Positions 32,920 through 41,721 of a stretch of DNA of 64,000 nucleotides are shown one piece after another (position 1 is the first letter of the stretch; each line of letters opens with the position of its first letter). A program made the translations under genes and the position numbers. Below the pieces are notes generated by a model, which had not been told where the DNA came from, did no database searches, and was given only the letters and a program-made list of their open reading frames with translations. This DNA comes from an uncultured Acidocella sp. (GTDB lineage Bacteria > Pseudomonadota > Alphaproteobacteria > Acetobacterales > Acetobacteraceae), in assembly GCF_946222605.1 (NCBI RefSeq), contig NZ_CAMIIE010000001.1:62001-126000 (forward strand), given 5' to 3'.

Positions 32920-33957
32920 CTATGCGGCCTCGGCCGCCAGCTGCTGCCGCAGGGCAGCGGGCAGTTGACGGGCGGACTTCACGCGCGGCATGTCCATCTC
33001 GGCGATCGGTGCCATCGGCGCGCTGCGCTCATCCCAATTGTGGAAACTCCGACGCGCGGCGTTATCGACGAAGCTTTCCGCTTCCAGCCCTTCAGCCAGC
33101 AGCAGCTCATGGCTGCTCAGCTCGACATGATAATAGGTGAAGCATTCCGGCACGTTCGCCTCCCGCAGGATGCTGGTGCCGTTCACCAGGGCACTCGCTT
33201 GCACCAATATATTATTCAAGCAAATCGCGTGGTCTGGCGAGAGCAGCAAGTCGCGCTTCGGCAGGCCAGCCCCCAGCGCTCCGGCGGTGATGCGAATCGG
33301 CAGCGTCCGAAGCGGATCAGCGAAGCGGGTGGAGACGTGGCTCTGGCCAAGCCAGCGCACCTTCATCGGCCCATTGCGCGTCAGCACGAGATCACCCGGC
33401 TGGAGTGACTCCACCGGCCTTTCGCCGGACGGCGTGGCCAGGCAGACGCCGGCATAGAAGCAGAGGATGGTCACCGTGCTGACCTCGGTGCCGCTCGACG
33501 TCAGGGTCAACGCGTTGCCACCATGCATCAACGCCGAATATTGCGCGTTCCCGCTGGTCGTGTTGGTTTCCTGGCCGAGGAAAAACACCGGGTTGGTGGC
33601 CGAATTCCAGTCCAGATGCAGATCGGAATAGGTCGGCCCGGTTCCGGAGGACGAGGCTTCGGGGATAAAAATCTCGTAACCTGAGGTCGTGCCGTTCGAG
33701 GTGTTGTAATTGATCCCGCTGCCGTTGAGTTGATTGCCAACCACCGTCCCGGCATTGTTCAGGGTAAAGCTTTCCGTGGTGACGCCGCCTGTGGTCAGCG
33801 TCTCCGTCAGGGAAATGGTGCCGGTCTCGCTGATCAATGTCCCAGTGCTGTTATAGGTCGCGGCCAGGTGACCTGAGAGCGTCTCGCCACCGGCAATCCC
33901 GGAAGCAGGGCTGAACACCACGTTGGAGAACGAGGTGGAAACAAGCGTATTGGCCAT
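32920..33957 (-). CDS. Hint-domain protein
   Basis: 345 aa. Residues ~1-165 are Ser/Thr/Gly/Asn-rich and beta-prone (ISLTETLTTGGVTTESFTLN), like secreted or surface proteins. From ~166 a Hint (Hedgehog/intein) module follows: LCFYAGVCLATPSGERPVES, LQPGDLVLTRNG, VRWLGQSHV, LLLSPDHAICLNNILV and YYHVELSSHELLLAEGLEAESF, matching the Hint_2 group common in Acetobacteraceae and rhizobia. These modules can self-process; the first cysteine and SPDHA histidine are present. No signal peptide is obvious, so export would need another route. Upstream lies a 1-kb gene-poor region. Confidence 0.8.
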   Translation of the reverse strand: MANTLVSTSFSNVVFSPASGIAGGETLSGHLAATYNSTGTLISETGTISLTETLTTGGVTTESFTLNNAGTVVGNQLNGSGINYNTSNGTTSGYEIFIPEASSSGTGPTYSDLHLDWNSATNPVFFLGQETNTTSGNAQYSALMHGGNALTLTSSGTEVSTVTILCFYAGVCLATPSGERPVESLQPGDLVLTRNGPMKVRWLGQSHVSTRFADPLRTLPIRITAGALGAGLPKRDLLLSPDHAICLNNILVQASALVNGTSILREANVPECFTYYHVELSSHELLLAEGLEAESFVDNAARRSFHNWDERSAPMAPIAEMDMPRVKSARQLPAALRQQLAAEAA

Positions 33958-35021
33958 GAAGCGCTCCGGATCAAAAATTTTTCATTGCGGCGAAAAGCAG
34001 AAAACATTGCGAAAGCGCGGCTTTTATTCACGGCGTCGGTGTAGAAGTAAATAAAATAGAAACGGATTTTCTCGTTTTTAGAGACAATTTTCCGTGATAA
34101 ATCTAAAATCGTCTCATTTTTGATTCAGTTTGGTGTGGGGCAATGCTGGATCGTTATGTCTGGCGCAAGCGGACGGCGCGGCTCGCGCAATACCGTGAAG
34201 AGCAGATCCCCGCCGCGTCAGAGGCTACGCCGGCACGCGCCTTGCGCGACCATATGTCTTGGGCGCCTGGCACTATAGTTGTGATTTTGATTTTCGATGT
34301 GCGTGTTTGGTGGCTGTATGGGATCTTCGCCAGAGTGATCATGCGATAAAACAGGTTGGGTTTCGTGCGGGGTGATGCGTACTGCGACCGCCCCTGGCGA
34401 GGTGAGGTCTCTAAGAACGAGCCTAACCACTTCCAGTCATCGGCATGTTGGAACCCCAACGCCAAAAATGTTGGCTTCCCAAGAGCACACTAGTTGGGCG
34501 TTCCAACGCCGCCGTCTCGGGAACTCAACAAGATCTAATCGGGGCCGTCATCCGTGGCTTGCAACCGAATTCCACTAGGCCGCATGCCAGGTCACCTTAA
34601 AGTAAAGACTCCGATCTGATCAGACGGAATTGGTTAGCGAATATAACTTTTTCTGTGTGCTGAGCATATTCTTTTGCTGATCCGCAACCTGTCGACGATC
34701 GTAGCAAAAAACGGTCATAAATTATGACGTTTTCGTCGAGCGGCGCGTGACAGCGTTTAAGGCGAGGTGCGAAGCGGAGCGTTTTACGGGGCTCTTCGTG
34801 CATGGTTTGTTCTCAACGCACGGAGATCTCAAATAAGAACAGAGGCGCTGTTGCCATGATTTTTCCCTCCGCAAACACGACGATGAATGGCGTTGGCGTC
34901 GTGTCAATTGTCTCGCGGCAACCGGTTAGTGAAAATTGCGGACACGGTGCGGACATTCAATCGGATAATTCCAAAGAAATTATCTCTGCATCCGGTAGGT
35001 GACTGAAACTCAAAGGAAATA
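33958..35021. other. Gene-poor ~1-kb region, possible decayed element
   Basis: No supported gene. It is visibly more AT-rich than the rest. A 68-codon frame (34143-34349, MLDRYVWRKRTARLAQYREE) has coding-like GC only in its first ~40 codons and may be a gene fragment. It holds a dyad GAGACAATTTT (34081-34091)/AAAATCGTCTC (34105-34115, one mismatch) followed by T5, and a direct repeat TGCGGACA at 34937-34944 and 34948-34955. These could be remnants of an insertion sequence next to tRNA-Thr, but no transposase or integrase motif was seen. Confidence 0.4.
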
Positions 35022-35097
<76 letters not shown>

Positions 35098-35213
35098 ATG
35101 AGCCTCTAGAGGCAGGTTGGGCGTATGGCATAGCGGAATACAAAAATCCAGCCTCAAGCGGGCAAAGCGGGGCTGGAATTTCCGTCCCGCTTTGCAGCTT
35201 TGGCGGGCGCCGC

Positions 35214-37394
35214 TCAGTCCATCCGGCGCTTGTATTTTGGCTTCACCCGCTCGGTAGCCAGGCCGCCATGCAGGGCGGAGCCGCGGCCGGAGAGAGACGG
35301 GTTGGTCATGAAGTAGTCATGCGCGGAGGCCGGCGGGTCGCCAGCGGTGACGCGCACCCAGCTGCCATCGGCGCGCAACTCGGAGCTCTGCGCGTCGTCG
35401 CGCAGATTGACGACCATGATCTGGTCCAGGATCTGCGCATGCACGGTGGGGTTATGGATCGGCACCAGCGTTTCCACGCGGAAATCCATGTTGCGCTCCA
35501 TCCAGTCGGCACTGGAGATGAACAGCTTGTTCTCGCGCGAGGGCATCGCCTGGCCATTGGCAAAAATATAGATCCGCGAATGCTCCAGGAAGCGCCCGAC
35601 GATGGATTTCACCTTGATCGTCTCGGAGAGGCCCGGCACGCCGGGGCGCAGGCAGCAAATGCCGCGCACCACCGCCTGGATGGGCACACCTGCCCGGCTG
35701 GCCTCGTAGAGATGGTCGATCAGCTTGGCATCCACCAGCGAGTTCATCTTCAGCCAGATGCCGGACGGCTTGCCGGCCTTGGCATTGGCGATCTCGTGGT
35801 CGATCTGCTGGTCCAGCGTCTTGCGCGTGGTCAGCGGCGAGAAGGCGAGCTGCTCCATCGTCTCCGGCTTGGCATAGCCGGTCATGTAGTTGAACAGCCG
35901 CGCCGCGTCGCGGGTCATCGCCGGGTCGCAGGTGAAGAAGCTGAGATCGGTATAAATGCGCGCGGTGATCGGGTGGTAATTGCCGGTGCCGAAATGCGCA
36001 TAGGCGCGCAAGCTGCCGGCCTCGCGCCGCACCACATAGGAGAGCTTGGCGTGGGTTTTCAGGCCCACGAAACCGAACACCACCTGCACGCCGGCGGCCT
36101 CAAGCGCCCGGGAGAGGCGGATATTCGCCTCCTCGTCGAAGCGGGCTTTCAGCTCCACCATGGCGGTGACGGATTTGCCGGCCTCGGCGGCTTCGATCAG
36201 CGCCTTGACGATGGGGCTGTCGCGGCTGGTGCGGTAGAGCGTCTGCTTGATCGCGACGACATTCGGGTCGATCGCCGCCTGGCGGAGGAACTGCACCACC
36301 ACATCGAAACTCTCGAACGGGTGATGGACCAGAATATCCTTGGCCCGGATGGCGGCAAAACAATCCCCCGCGAAATCGCGGATACGCTCGGGAAATCGAG
36401 GCGTGTAGGGGGCGAAGAGCAGGTCGGGCCGGTCATCGACGATCAGCTGCTTCACATCGACCAGCCCGATAATGCCGGATTCGGTATAGACCTCCTCGGG
36501 CGGGGCCTCGACCGCGTCGATCACCAGCTCGCGCAGATCATCGGGCATGTCGGCCTGGATGGTGAGCTGGATGGCGACACCGCGGCGGCGGCGTTTCAAC
36601 GCGCTTTCGTAAGAGCGGACCAGATCCTCGGCCTCCTCCTCGAACTCCACGTCCGTATCGCGGATCAGCCGGAACAGGCCGGAGCCCTGGACCGAGAAGC
36701 CGGGGAACAGGCGCTGCATGTTCATCGCCACCAGCTCTTCGAGCATGATGAAGCGGATCGGGCCGGTGCCGGAGGGCAGGCGGATGAAGCGCTCGATCTG
36801 GCTGGGCAGCGGGATCAGCGCCGACATCTGGCCACGATCATCGTCGCGCGCCAGGGAGAGCGCCATCACCAGCCCCATATTCGGGATGAAGGGGAAGGGG
36901 TGGGCCGGGTCCACCGCCAGCGGGGTGAGCACCGGGAAGACGCGTTCCATGAAATAGGAGTCGAGGAAGCTGGCATCGTCGGTGGTCAGCTCGGCGGCGG
37001 CCAGAACCACCAGCCCGGCCTTGGCCAGCAGGCCCCGCACCTCCTCAAACGCCGATTGCTGGGCGTTGATCAGCTCGCGCGAGCGGGTTTTGATCGCTTG
37101 CAGCTGCTGGGCGGGGGTCAGCCCGTCGGCGGAATGCTCAAGCACCCCGGCGCGGGCCTGGCCGATGAGCCCGGCGACGCGGACCGAATAGAACTCATCC
37201 AGATTGGAGGCGCTGATGGAGACGAAGCGCAGCCGCTCAAGCAGCGGGTGGCGGGCGTTGCGCGCCTCCGAGACGACCCGGAAATTGAAATCCAGCCAGG
37301 AGAGTTCCCGGTTGATGAAGCGGGCGGGGTCATGCAGCCCGATCGCATGATCGGGCGCGGTTTCAACGACAGGCGGGGGTGTCTGCTGGTCCAT
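35214..37394 (-). CDS. ppk1: Polyphosphate kinase 1
   Basis: Reversibly polymerises the gamma-phosphate of ATP into polyphosphate. 726 aa. The N-terminus has FINRELSWLDFNFRV and SNLDEFYSVRVAGL. The catalytic domain has AHFGTGNYHPITARIYTDLS, and GRFLEHSRIYIF carries the phospho-accepting histidine; SADWMERNMDFRVE is conserved too. Located upstream of nothing on its strand; hdaA and the permease gene follow the usual alphaproteobacterial order ppk-hdaA-perM. The ATG at 37394 is consistent with the family N-terminus. Confidence 0.96.
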   Translation of the reverse strand: MDQQTPPPVVETAPDHAIGLHDPARFINRELSWLDFNFRVVSEARNARHPLLERLRFVSISASNLDEFYSVRVAGLIGQARAGVLEHSADGLTPAQQLQAIKTRSRELINAQQSAFEEVRGLLAKAGLVVLAAAELTTDDASFLDSYFMERVFPVLTPLAVDPAHPFPFIPNMGLVMALSLARDDDRGQMSALIPLPSQIERFIRLPSGTGPIRFIMLEELVAMNMQRLFPGFSVQGSGLFRLIRDTDVEFEEEAEDLVRSYESALKRRRRGVAIQLTIQADMPDDLRELVIDAVEAPPEEVYTESGIIGLVDVKQLIVDDRPDLLFAPYTPRFPERIRDFAGDCFAAIRAKDILVHHPFESFDVVVQFLRQAAIDPNVVAIKQTLYRTSRDSPIVKALIEAAEAGKSVTAMVELKARFDEEANIRLSRALEAAGVQVVFGFVGLKTHAKLSYVVRREAGSLRAYAHFGTGNYHPITARIYTDLSFFTCDPAMTRDAARLFNYMTGYAKPETMEQLAFSPLTTRKTLDQQIDHEIANAKAGKPSGIWLKMNSLVDAKLIDHLYEASRAGVPIQAVVRGICCLRPGVPGLSETIKVKSIVGRFLEHSRIYIFANGQAMPSRENKLFISSADWMERNMDFRVETLVPIHNPTVHAQILDQIMVVNLRDDAQSSELRADGSWVRVTAGDPPASAHDYFMTNPSLSGRGSALHGGLATERVKPKYKRRMD

Positions 37395-37448
37395 GACGGA
37401 TTTATACCAAGGTCATCAAAGATGACATGTTATGATTGAGTAAAAACT

Positions 37449-38108
37449 TTACGCGTCGGAGGCGATCTCCGCCAGGATTTCCATGGCCATCGAGCGGGTG
37501 ATGCGCGCCCCGCGATCCATGGCCAGCCGGTCCAGCCGGGCGATGGCTTCGCGGTAAAAGGCGGGCGCGCGGGGGAGGTGCAGGAGCAGCAGGTTGCGCA
37601 CCGGCAACGGCAGGCTGAGCTGACGGGCGGCGGCCAGGCGGGTGAGCAGCGCTTCCAGCAGTTCATCTTCCGGGGCGCGGATTTCGACACTGGCGGAGGC
37701 GCGCAAACGGCTGGTCAGGTCCGCCAGCTTGTAGCCCATGCGGATCGGCGGTGGGCGGGAGGCGAGCAGGACCGGCAGCCCGTCCTCGGCGGCGGCGTTG
37801 AGCAGGTGCAGCAGGGCGGTGGGTTCGGGCGTGAGGTCGGCATCATCCACCGCCACCGGGCGGGTGGGGCGGATGAGGCCGCGCAGCGAGGCGCCATCGA
37901 CAATGCGCGCCTCATGGCTCTGCGCCCAGAGATGCAGCAGATGGGTTTTGCCGCAGCCGGCCTCGCCCCACAGCACCAGCCGGCCGTTGCTCCAGGCTTC
38001 CGGCCGGGCCAGCCATTCGCGCGCGGCCGCGTTGGAGGGGGCGGGGCAGAAATCCTCCTCCGTATAAGGCAGCGACAATTCCGCGAAGGGCAGGACGAGT
38101 TGCCTCAT
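37449..38108 (-). CDS. hdaA: HdaA/DnaA-like regulator of replication initiation
   Basis: 219 aa, a DnaA-related AAA ATPase without the DnaA DNA-binding C-terminus. Walker A WGEAGCGKTHLLHLWAQ, Walker B VAVDDADL, and DLTSRLRASASVEI correspond to the Hda/DnaA arginine-finger region. MRQLVLPFAELSLPY matches the clamp-binding QLxLPF-type motif at the N-terminus of Hda proteins, needed to bind the DNA polymerase sliding clamp. It promotes hydrolysis of DnaA-ATP after initiation. Its start overlaps the stop of the permease gene. Confidence 0.9.
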   Translation of the reverse strand: MRQLVLPFAELSLPYTEEDFCPAPSNAAAREWLARPEAWSNGRLVLWGEAGCGKTHLLHLWAQSHEARIVDGASLRGLIRPTRPVAVDDADLTPEPTALLHLLNAAAEDGLPVLLASRPPPIRMGYKLADLTSRLRASASVEIRAPEDELLEALLTRLAAARQLSLPLPVRNLLLLHLPRAPAFYREAIARLDRLAMDRGARITRSMAMEILAEIASDA

Positions 38109-39208
38109 TCGGGGGGGGCGTCGAGATAAAGCGGGGAGAGCAGATAGCGGCGCAGCCAGAAGCGGGTGAGGACACCCAGCGTGGCGGTGACCGGCACCGC
38201 CAGCATGATGCCGAGGAAGCCGAAGGCGGCGCCGCCGGCGAACAAGGCGAAGATCACCCAGACGGCGGAGAGGCCGACCCGGTCGCCCAGGAAGCGGGGC
38301 TGGATGACATAATCATTCAGCCCCTGGCCGACGGCGAAGACGATCAGGACCGCGACCACCCCGTGCCAGCCCTGGTTCTGGCTGAGCGCCAGCAGCATCG
38401 CGGTGATGCCGCCCAGCAGCGTGCCGACATAGGGAATGAAGGAGAGGATGCCGGCGGTGAGCCCGACGATGAGGCCGAGATCCAGCCCGATCACGGTGAG
38501 GCCGATGGCATAGATGGCGGCCAGGGCCAGGCAGCAGATCGCCTGGCCGCGGATCCAGGCGGAGAGGATCTTGTTGATCTCCACCGCCTGGGCGCGGATC
38601 AGCCCCTCATAAGGCCGCGGCAGCCAGCTATCGACATGGCGGATGATGCTCGGCCAGTCGCGCAGGAAATAGAAGGTGACGACCGGGGTGACGATGAGCA
38701 GGGTGAGCACGTTCACCACCGCGAAGCCGCTGCCGATGATGTTGGAGGCGGCCTTGCCGGCATAGGTCACCAGCGTATCGGCCTGGTTGGAGGCCAGATC
38801 CTGCAGCTTGGTGCGCAGCTGGTAGGGCAGGCGGTGCTGCAGATTGCGCATCAGGCTGGCGAAATCCGCCTGGACCGTCTGGATATAAGTCGGGACGTTG
38901 GAGATGAAGGACGAGGCCTGTGCCGCGATCACCGGATAGAGCAGCAGGATGAACAGGATGACCACGACGCCGAAGGCCAGCAGCACCAGCAGCGTGCCAT
39001 AGGGCCGGCTGATGCCGAGATTGTCGAGGCGCTCGACCAGGGGATCAAGAAAATAGGCAAGGCCGGCGGCGACGACGAAGGGCAGCAGGATCGAGGAGAA
39101 AAGCCGGAAGCAGAGCCAGCATGCGGCCATCACCACAACCAGGAGCGCCAGACGCTGCCACTGCACGCGCTTATAGCGCTGCATATCGGCCTTGTTTTCG
39201 TACATCAT
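38105..39208 (-). CDS. AI-2E family permease (PerM-like)
   Basis: 367 aa with about eight hydrophobic segments. GLAYFLDPLVERL, LLVLLAFGVVVILFILLLYP, VTPVVTFYFLRDWP, FIPYVGTLLGGITAML and GLNDYVIQPRFLGDRVGLS are the family signatures. Members export diverse solutes or act as Na+/H+ antiporters; the substrate here is unknown. ATG 39208 begins the MMYENKADMQ N-terminus; the longer open frame upstream is antisense to purM and is rejected. It overlaps hdaA and is divergent from purM. Confidence 0.87.
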   Translation of the reverse strand: MMYENKADMQRYKRVQWQRLALLVVVMAACWLCFRLFSSILLPFVVAAGLAYFLDPLVERLDNLGISRPYGTLLVLLAFGVVVILFILLLYPVIAAQASSFISNVPTYIQTVQADFASLMRNLQHRLPYQLRTKLQDLASNQADTLVTYAGKAASNIIGSGFAVVNVLTLLIVTPVVTFYFLRDWPSIIRHVDSWLPRPYEGLIRAQAVEINKILSAWIRGQAICCLALAAIYAIGLTVIGLDLGLIVGLTAGILSFIPYVGTLLGGITAMLLALSQNQGWHGVVAVLIVFAVGQGLNDYVIQPRFLGDRVGLSAVWVIFALFAGGAAFGFLGIMLAVPVTATLGVLTRFWLRRYLLSPLYLDAPPE

Positions 39209-39279
39209 GCCCCCTGGTAAGATTGCGCGGCCCCGCCGGCTGTGTTGAAAGGCGGCGGGATTTCGCCGGAATTTTGAAG

Positions 39280-39295
39280 CAGCGCCATGGCGCTG
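39280..39295. promoter_or_regulatory. 16-bp palindrome in the purM/permease promoter region
   Basis: CAGCGCCATGGCGCTG is a perfect palindrome 22 bp before the purM ATG, between two divergent genes. It is a candidate operator; it does not resemble the E. coli PurR box. Confidence 0.3.
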
Positions 39296-39317
39296 GCTTA
39301 GCGCATCGGAGGCTGAC

Positions 39318-40346
39318 ATGACTAGCGTGACGTACCGGGATGCCGGGGTGGATATCGAGGCGGGCGATGCGCTGGTGGAAGCCATCAAGCCGTTGGCCAA
39401 GGCGACGACCCGGGCCGGCGTGATGGGCGGGCTGGGCGGCTTTGGCGCGCTGTTCGATCTGAAGGCGGCGGGCTTTACCGACCCGGTGCTGGTCTCCACC
39501 ACCGATGGCGTCGGCACCAAGCTGAAAATCGCCATTGAGACCGGGATCCACGACTATGTCGGCATCGATCTGGTGGCGATGTGCGTGAATGATCTGGTGG
39601 TGCAGGGCGCGGCACCTTTGTTCTTCCTGGATTATTTCGCCACCGGGGCGCTGGATGTGGATGCGGCGAAGCGGATCATCGCCGGCATCGCCGAGGGCTG
39701 CAAACAGGCCGATTGCGCGCTGGTGGGCGGCGAGACGGCGGAAATGCCCGGCATGTACGCCAAGGGCGATTATGATCTGGCCGGCTTCTCCGTCGGGGCT
39801 GCCGAGCGCGGGGCGCTGCTGCCGGCCGGCGTGGCGCCGGGCGATGCGATTTTGGCGCTGCCCTCCTCGGGCGTGCATTCCAATGGCTTCTCGCTGGTCC
39901 GGCGAATCATGCAGGATGCCGGGCTGGGGTGGGATTCGCAGATTCTCGGCCGGCGCGCCGCGGAACTATTGACCACCCCGACCCGGATCTATGTGAAGCC
40001 GATGCTGGCGCTGCATAAGGCCGGGCTGATGAAGGGCGCGGCCCACATCACCGGCGGCGGCCTGCCGGGCAATCTGCCGCGCGCGCTGCCGAAGGGCTGC
40101 GGCGCCAGGCTGAACGGCCCCTGGGCGATGCCGGAAATCTTCCCCTTCCTGGCCCAGACCGCGAAGGTGGCGCCGGAAGAGATGCTGCGGGTGTTCAATT
40201 GCGGGGTGGGCATGACGCTGATCGTCAGCGACGCCGAGGCCGCGATGGCGCTGCTGCGTGAGGCGGGTGAGCAGCCTTTCCTGCTCGGCCATGTCACCGC
40301 CGAAGAGGGGATCGTCGTCGCAGGCCAGGATAAGCTCTTCGCCTGA
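39318..40346 (+). CDS. purM: Phosphoribosylformylglycinamidine cyclo-ligase
   Basis: Makes AIR from FGAM in purine synthesis. 342 aa. YRDAGVDIEAGDALV, VSTTDGVGTKLKIA, VNDLVVQGAAPLFFLDYF, GGETAEMPGMY and HITGGGLPGNLPRALP are all canonical. A strong ribosome binding site (CGGAGG) precedes ATG. The stop overlaps the purN start (TGATG), so the two are coupled. Confidence 0.97.
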   Translation: MTSVTYRDAGVDIEAGDALVEAIKPLAKATTRAGVMGGLGGFGALFDLKAAGFTDPVLVSTTDGVGTKLKIAIETGIHDYVGIDLVAMCVNDLVVQGAAPLFFLDYFATGALDVDAAKRIIAGIAEGCKQADCALVGGETAEMPGMYAKGDYDLAGFSVGAAERGALLPAGVAPGDAILALPSSGVHSNGFSLVRRIMQDAGLGWDSQILGRRAAELLTTPTRIYVKPMLALHKAGLMKGAAHITGGGLPGNLPRALPKGCGARLNGPWAMPEIFPFLAQTAKVAPEEMLRVFNCGVGMTLIVSDAEAAMALLREAGEQPFLLGHVTAEEGIVVAGQDKLFA

Positions 40347-40942
40347 TGAAGCCGCGCGTTGCGATTCTGATCTCCGGGCGCGGCTCCAACATGGTGTCGC
40401 TGGTAAAGGCCGCGCAGGCGCCAGAGTTTCCGGCTGAGATCGTGCTGGTCCTCTCCAACAAGCCGGAGGCGGCGGGGCTGGAGATTGCGCGCGGGCTTGG
40501 GGTGGAGGCGATGGCCGTGCCGGCCAAGCCGTTCGGCAAGGATCGCGAGGCGCATGAGCGGGCGATCGACGCGCAGCTGCGGGCGCGGGATGTGCAGATT
40601 ATCTGCCTGGCCGGCTATATGCGGTTGCTCACACCCTGGCTGGTGCAGCGTTGGGCGGGGCGGATGCTGAATATCCACCCCTCGCTGCTGCCGAAATTTC
40701 CCGGGCTGGATACGCATCGGCGCGCCATCGAGGCGGGCGAGGCGGAGCATGGCTGCACCGTGCATCTGGTCACCGAGGGCATGGATGAGGGGCCGGTTCT
40801 GGGCCAGGCCCGGGTGCCGGTTCTGCCGGGCGATGACGAGGCGGCGCTGGCGGCGCGGGTGCTGGAGCAGGAGCATCGCCTTTACCCGGCGATGCTGGCG
40901 GAACTGGCGCGCAAAATCAGCTTGCCTACGAAACAGGGCTGA
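40346..40942 (+). CDS. purN: Phosphoribosylglycinamide formyltransferase
   Basis: Transfers formyl from 10-formyl-THF to GAR. 198 aa. VAILISGRGSNMVSLVKA at the N-terminus, ICLAGYMRLLTPWLVQRW, NIHPSLLPKFPGLDTH and GCTVHLVTEGMDEGPVL with the catalytic Asn/His/Asp set. Follows purM by an overlap. The next gene, a small membrane protein, begins 45 bp later. Confidence 0.97.
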   Translation: MKPRVAILISGRGSNMVSLVKAAQAPEFPAEIVLVLSNKPEAAGLEIARGLGVEAMAVPAKPFGKDREAHERAIDAQLRARDVQIICLAGYMRLLTPWLVQRWAGRMLNIHPSLLPKFPGLDTHRRAIEAGEAEHGCTVHLVTEGMDEGPVLGQARVPVLPGDDEAALAARVLEQEHRLYPAMLAELARKISLPTKQG

Positions 40943-40987
40943 GGATAGGTTTTCCGCAACGAAAACAGACGAAGCGGGAAATCTCAC

Positions 40988-41161
40988 ATGACCAGCACCC
41001 ACCCGGAGGGCCATGCCCACGCCCCGGCCAGCGAGTATGATATCGATTTCGATACCCCCGCCCGGCAGGGGTGGCAGCGTTTCGGTAAATTTCTGGCGCT
41101 GAATGTGGCGGCGGTGGTGTTCGGGCTGTTGTTTATCGGTGCGCTGACGGTTTGGCGCTAG
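40988..41161 (+). CDS. Small single-span membrane protein, 57 aa
   Basis: Starts MTSTHPEGHAHAPASEYDID, with a histidine-rich acidic N-terminus and then one hydrophobic helix, LNVAAVVFGLLFIGALTVW. The shape resembles the small subunit-IV-like proteins of alphaproteobacterial aa3 cytochrome oxidases, but the match is weak and there are no oxidase genes nearby. The gene is credible because it has an ATG after the AGCGGGAAATC stretch and ends at a TAG whose last base starts the dispersed palindromic repeat. Function unknown. Confidence 0.6.
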   Translation: MTSTHPEGHAHAPASEYDIDFDTPARQGWQRFGKFLALNVAAVVFGLLFIGALTVWR

Positions 41162-41217
41162 AGCGATATGTGTTCAGGTTGACGCGGCAGCGGCAACTTA
41201 AACACATGAAATTGCTC
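41161..41217 (+). repeat. 57-bp palindromic dispersed repeat, copy 2
   Basis: GAGCGATATGTGTTCAGGTT at the left and a CAACTTAAACACAT...TTGCTC right arm form an imperfect palindrome. It matches the minus-strand reading of 20772-20825 over nearly its whole length, differing at about eight positions plus a short gap. As there, the first G belongs to the TAG stop of the preceding small gene. Confidence 0.85.
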
Positions 41218-41230
41218 GCTAAAACAAAAC

Positions 41231-41263
41231 TTAGCGCCTCAAGCTAAGAGCTTGAGGCGCTAA
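41231..41263. terminator. 15-bp perfect hairpin between convergent genes
   Basis: TTAGCGCCTCAAGCT (41231-41245), loop AAG, AGCTTGAGGCGCTAA (41249-41263). No long T tract, but the strong stem between the convergent small membrane gene and the GNAT gene, overlapping the GNAT stop, suggests a shared 3' end. Confidence 0.6.
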
Positions 41264-41721
41264 TCCTGCGCGATCACCTGGCGCAGCAGGCGGCGTTTGG
41301 TGTCGGCGAAGCCCATTTTGCGATACAGGCTATAAGCGCGTTCATTATGCGCCTCCACCTCCAGCAGCAGGACGCGGATGCCGACCTCGCGCGCGGCGGC
41401 GATGGCGAGGTCCACGGCTTGCCGGCCCAGCCCCTGGCCGCGCAAAGCCGGGATCAGATAGATATCGTCAATGAACCCGTCAGTGCCGCCATTTTCGACG
41501 CTGTAGCCCAGCGTGAGCACGAAAAAGCCGGCGGGCGCGCCCTTATGTTCGAGTAAAAAGGCGGGGGCCAGGGCTTCACCCGCGCAGATATGGGCGATGG
41601 TGGCCTCTCCGGCTTCATCCAGCGGGGAGCCGTCCTCCAGGTGGAAATCCCGGCACATTTGCAGGAACAGGTCGGTGTCGGCCGGGGTGGCGCGGCGGGT
41701 GGTCAGGGTGGACATGGTCAT
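41260..41721 (-). CDS. GNAT family N-acetyltransferase
   Basis: 153 aa. GTDGFIDDIYLIPALRGQGLG is the beta-4/acetyl-CoA loop (RGQGLG in the RxxGxG position), followed by VDLAIAAAREVG and AHNERAYSLYRKMGF, the standard end of the fold. Substrate unknown. The ATG at 41721 overlaps the stop of the S49 peptidase gene (ATGA), so the two should be co-translated; a second ATG lies at 41715. Confidence 0.85.
   Translation of the reverse strand: MTMSTLTTRRATPADTDLFLQMCRDFHLEDGSPLDEAGEATIAHICAGEALAPAFLLEHKGAPAGFFVLTLGYSVENGGTDGFIDDIYLIPALRGQGLGRQAVDLAIAAAREVGIRVLLLEVEAHNERAYSLYRKMGFADTKRRLLRQVIAQD

Noticed and set aside
34143..34349. 68-codon frame MLDRYVWRKRTAR...
   Set aside because: Only the first part has coding-like composition; it has no recognised family. 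Mentioned only as a possible fragment in the gene-poor region.
35268..37439. 723-codon open frame antisense to ppk1
   Set aside because: Shadow of ppk1; translation is rich in Gly, Ala, Asp and Leu and shows no recognisable domains.
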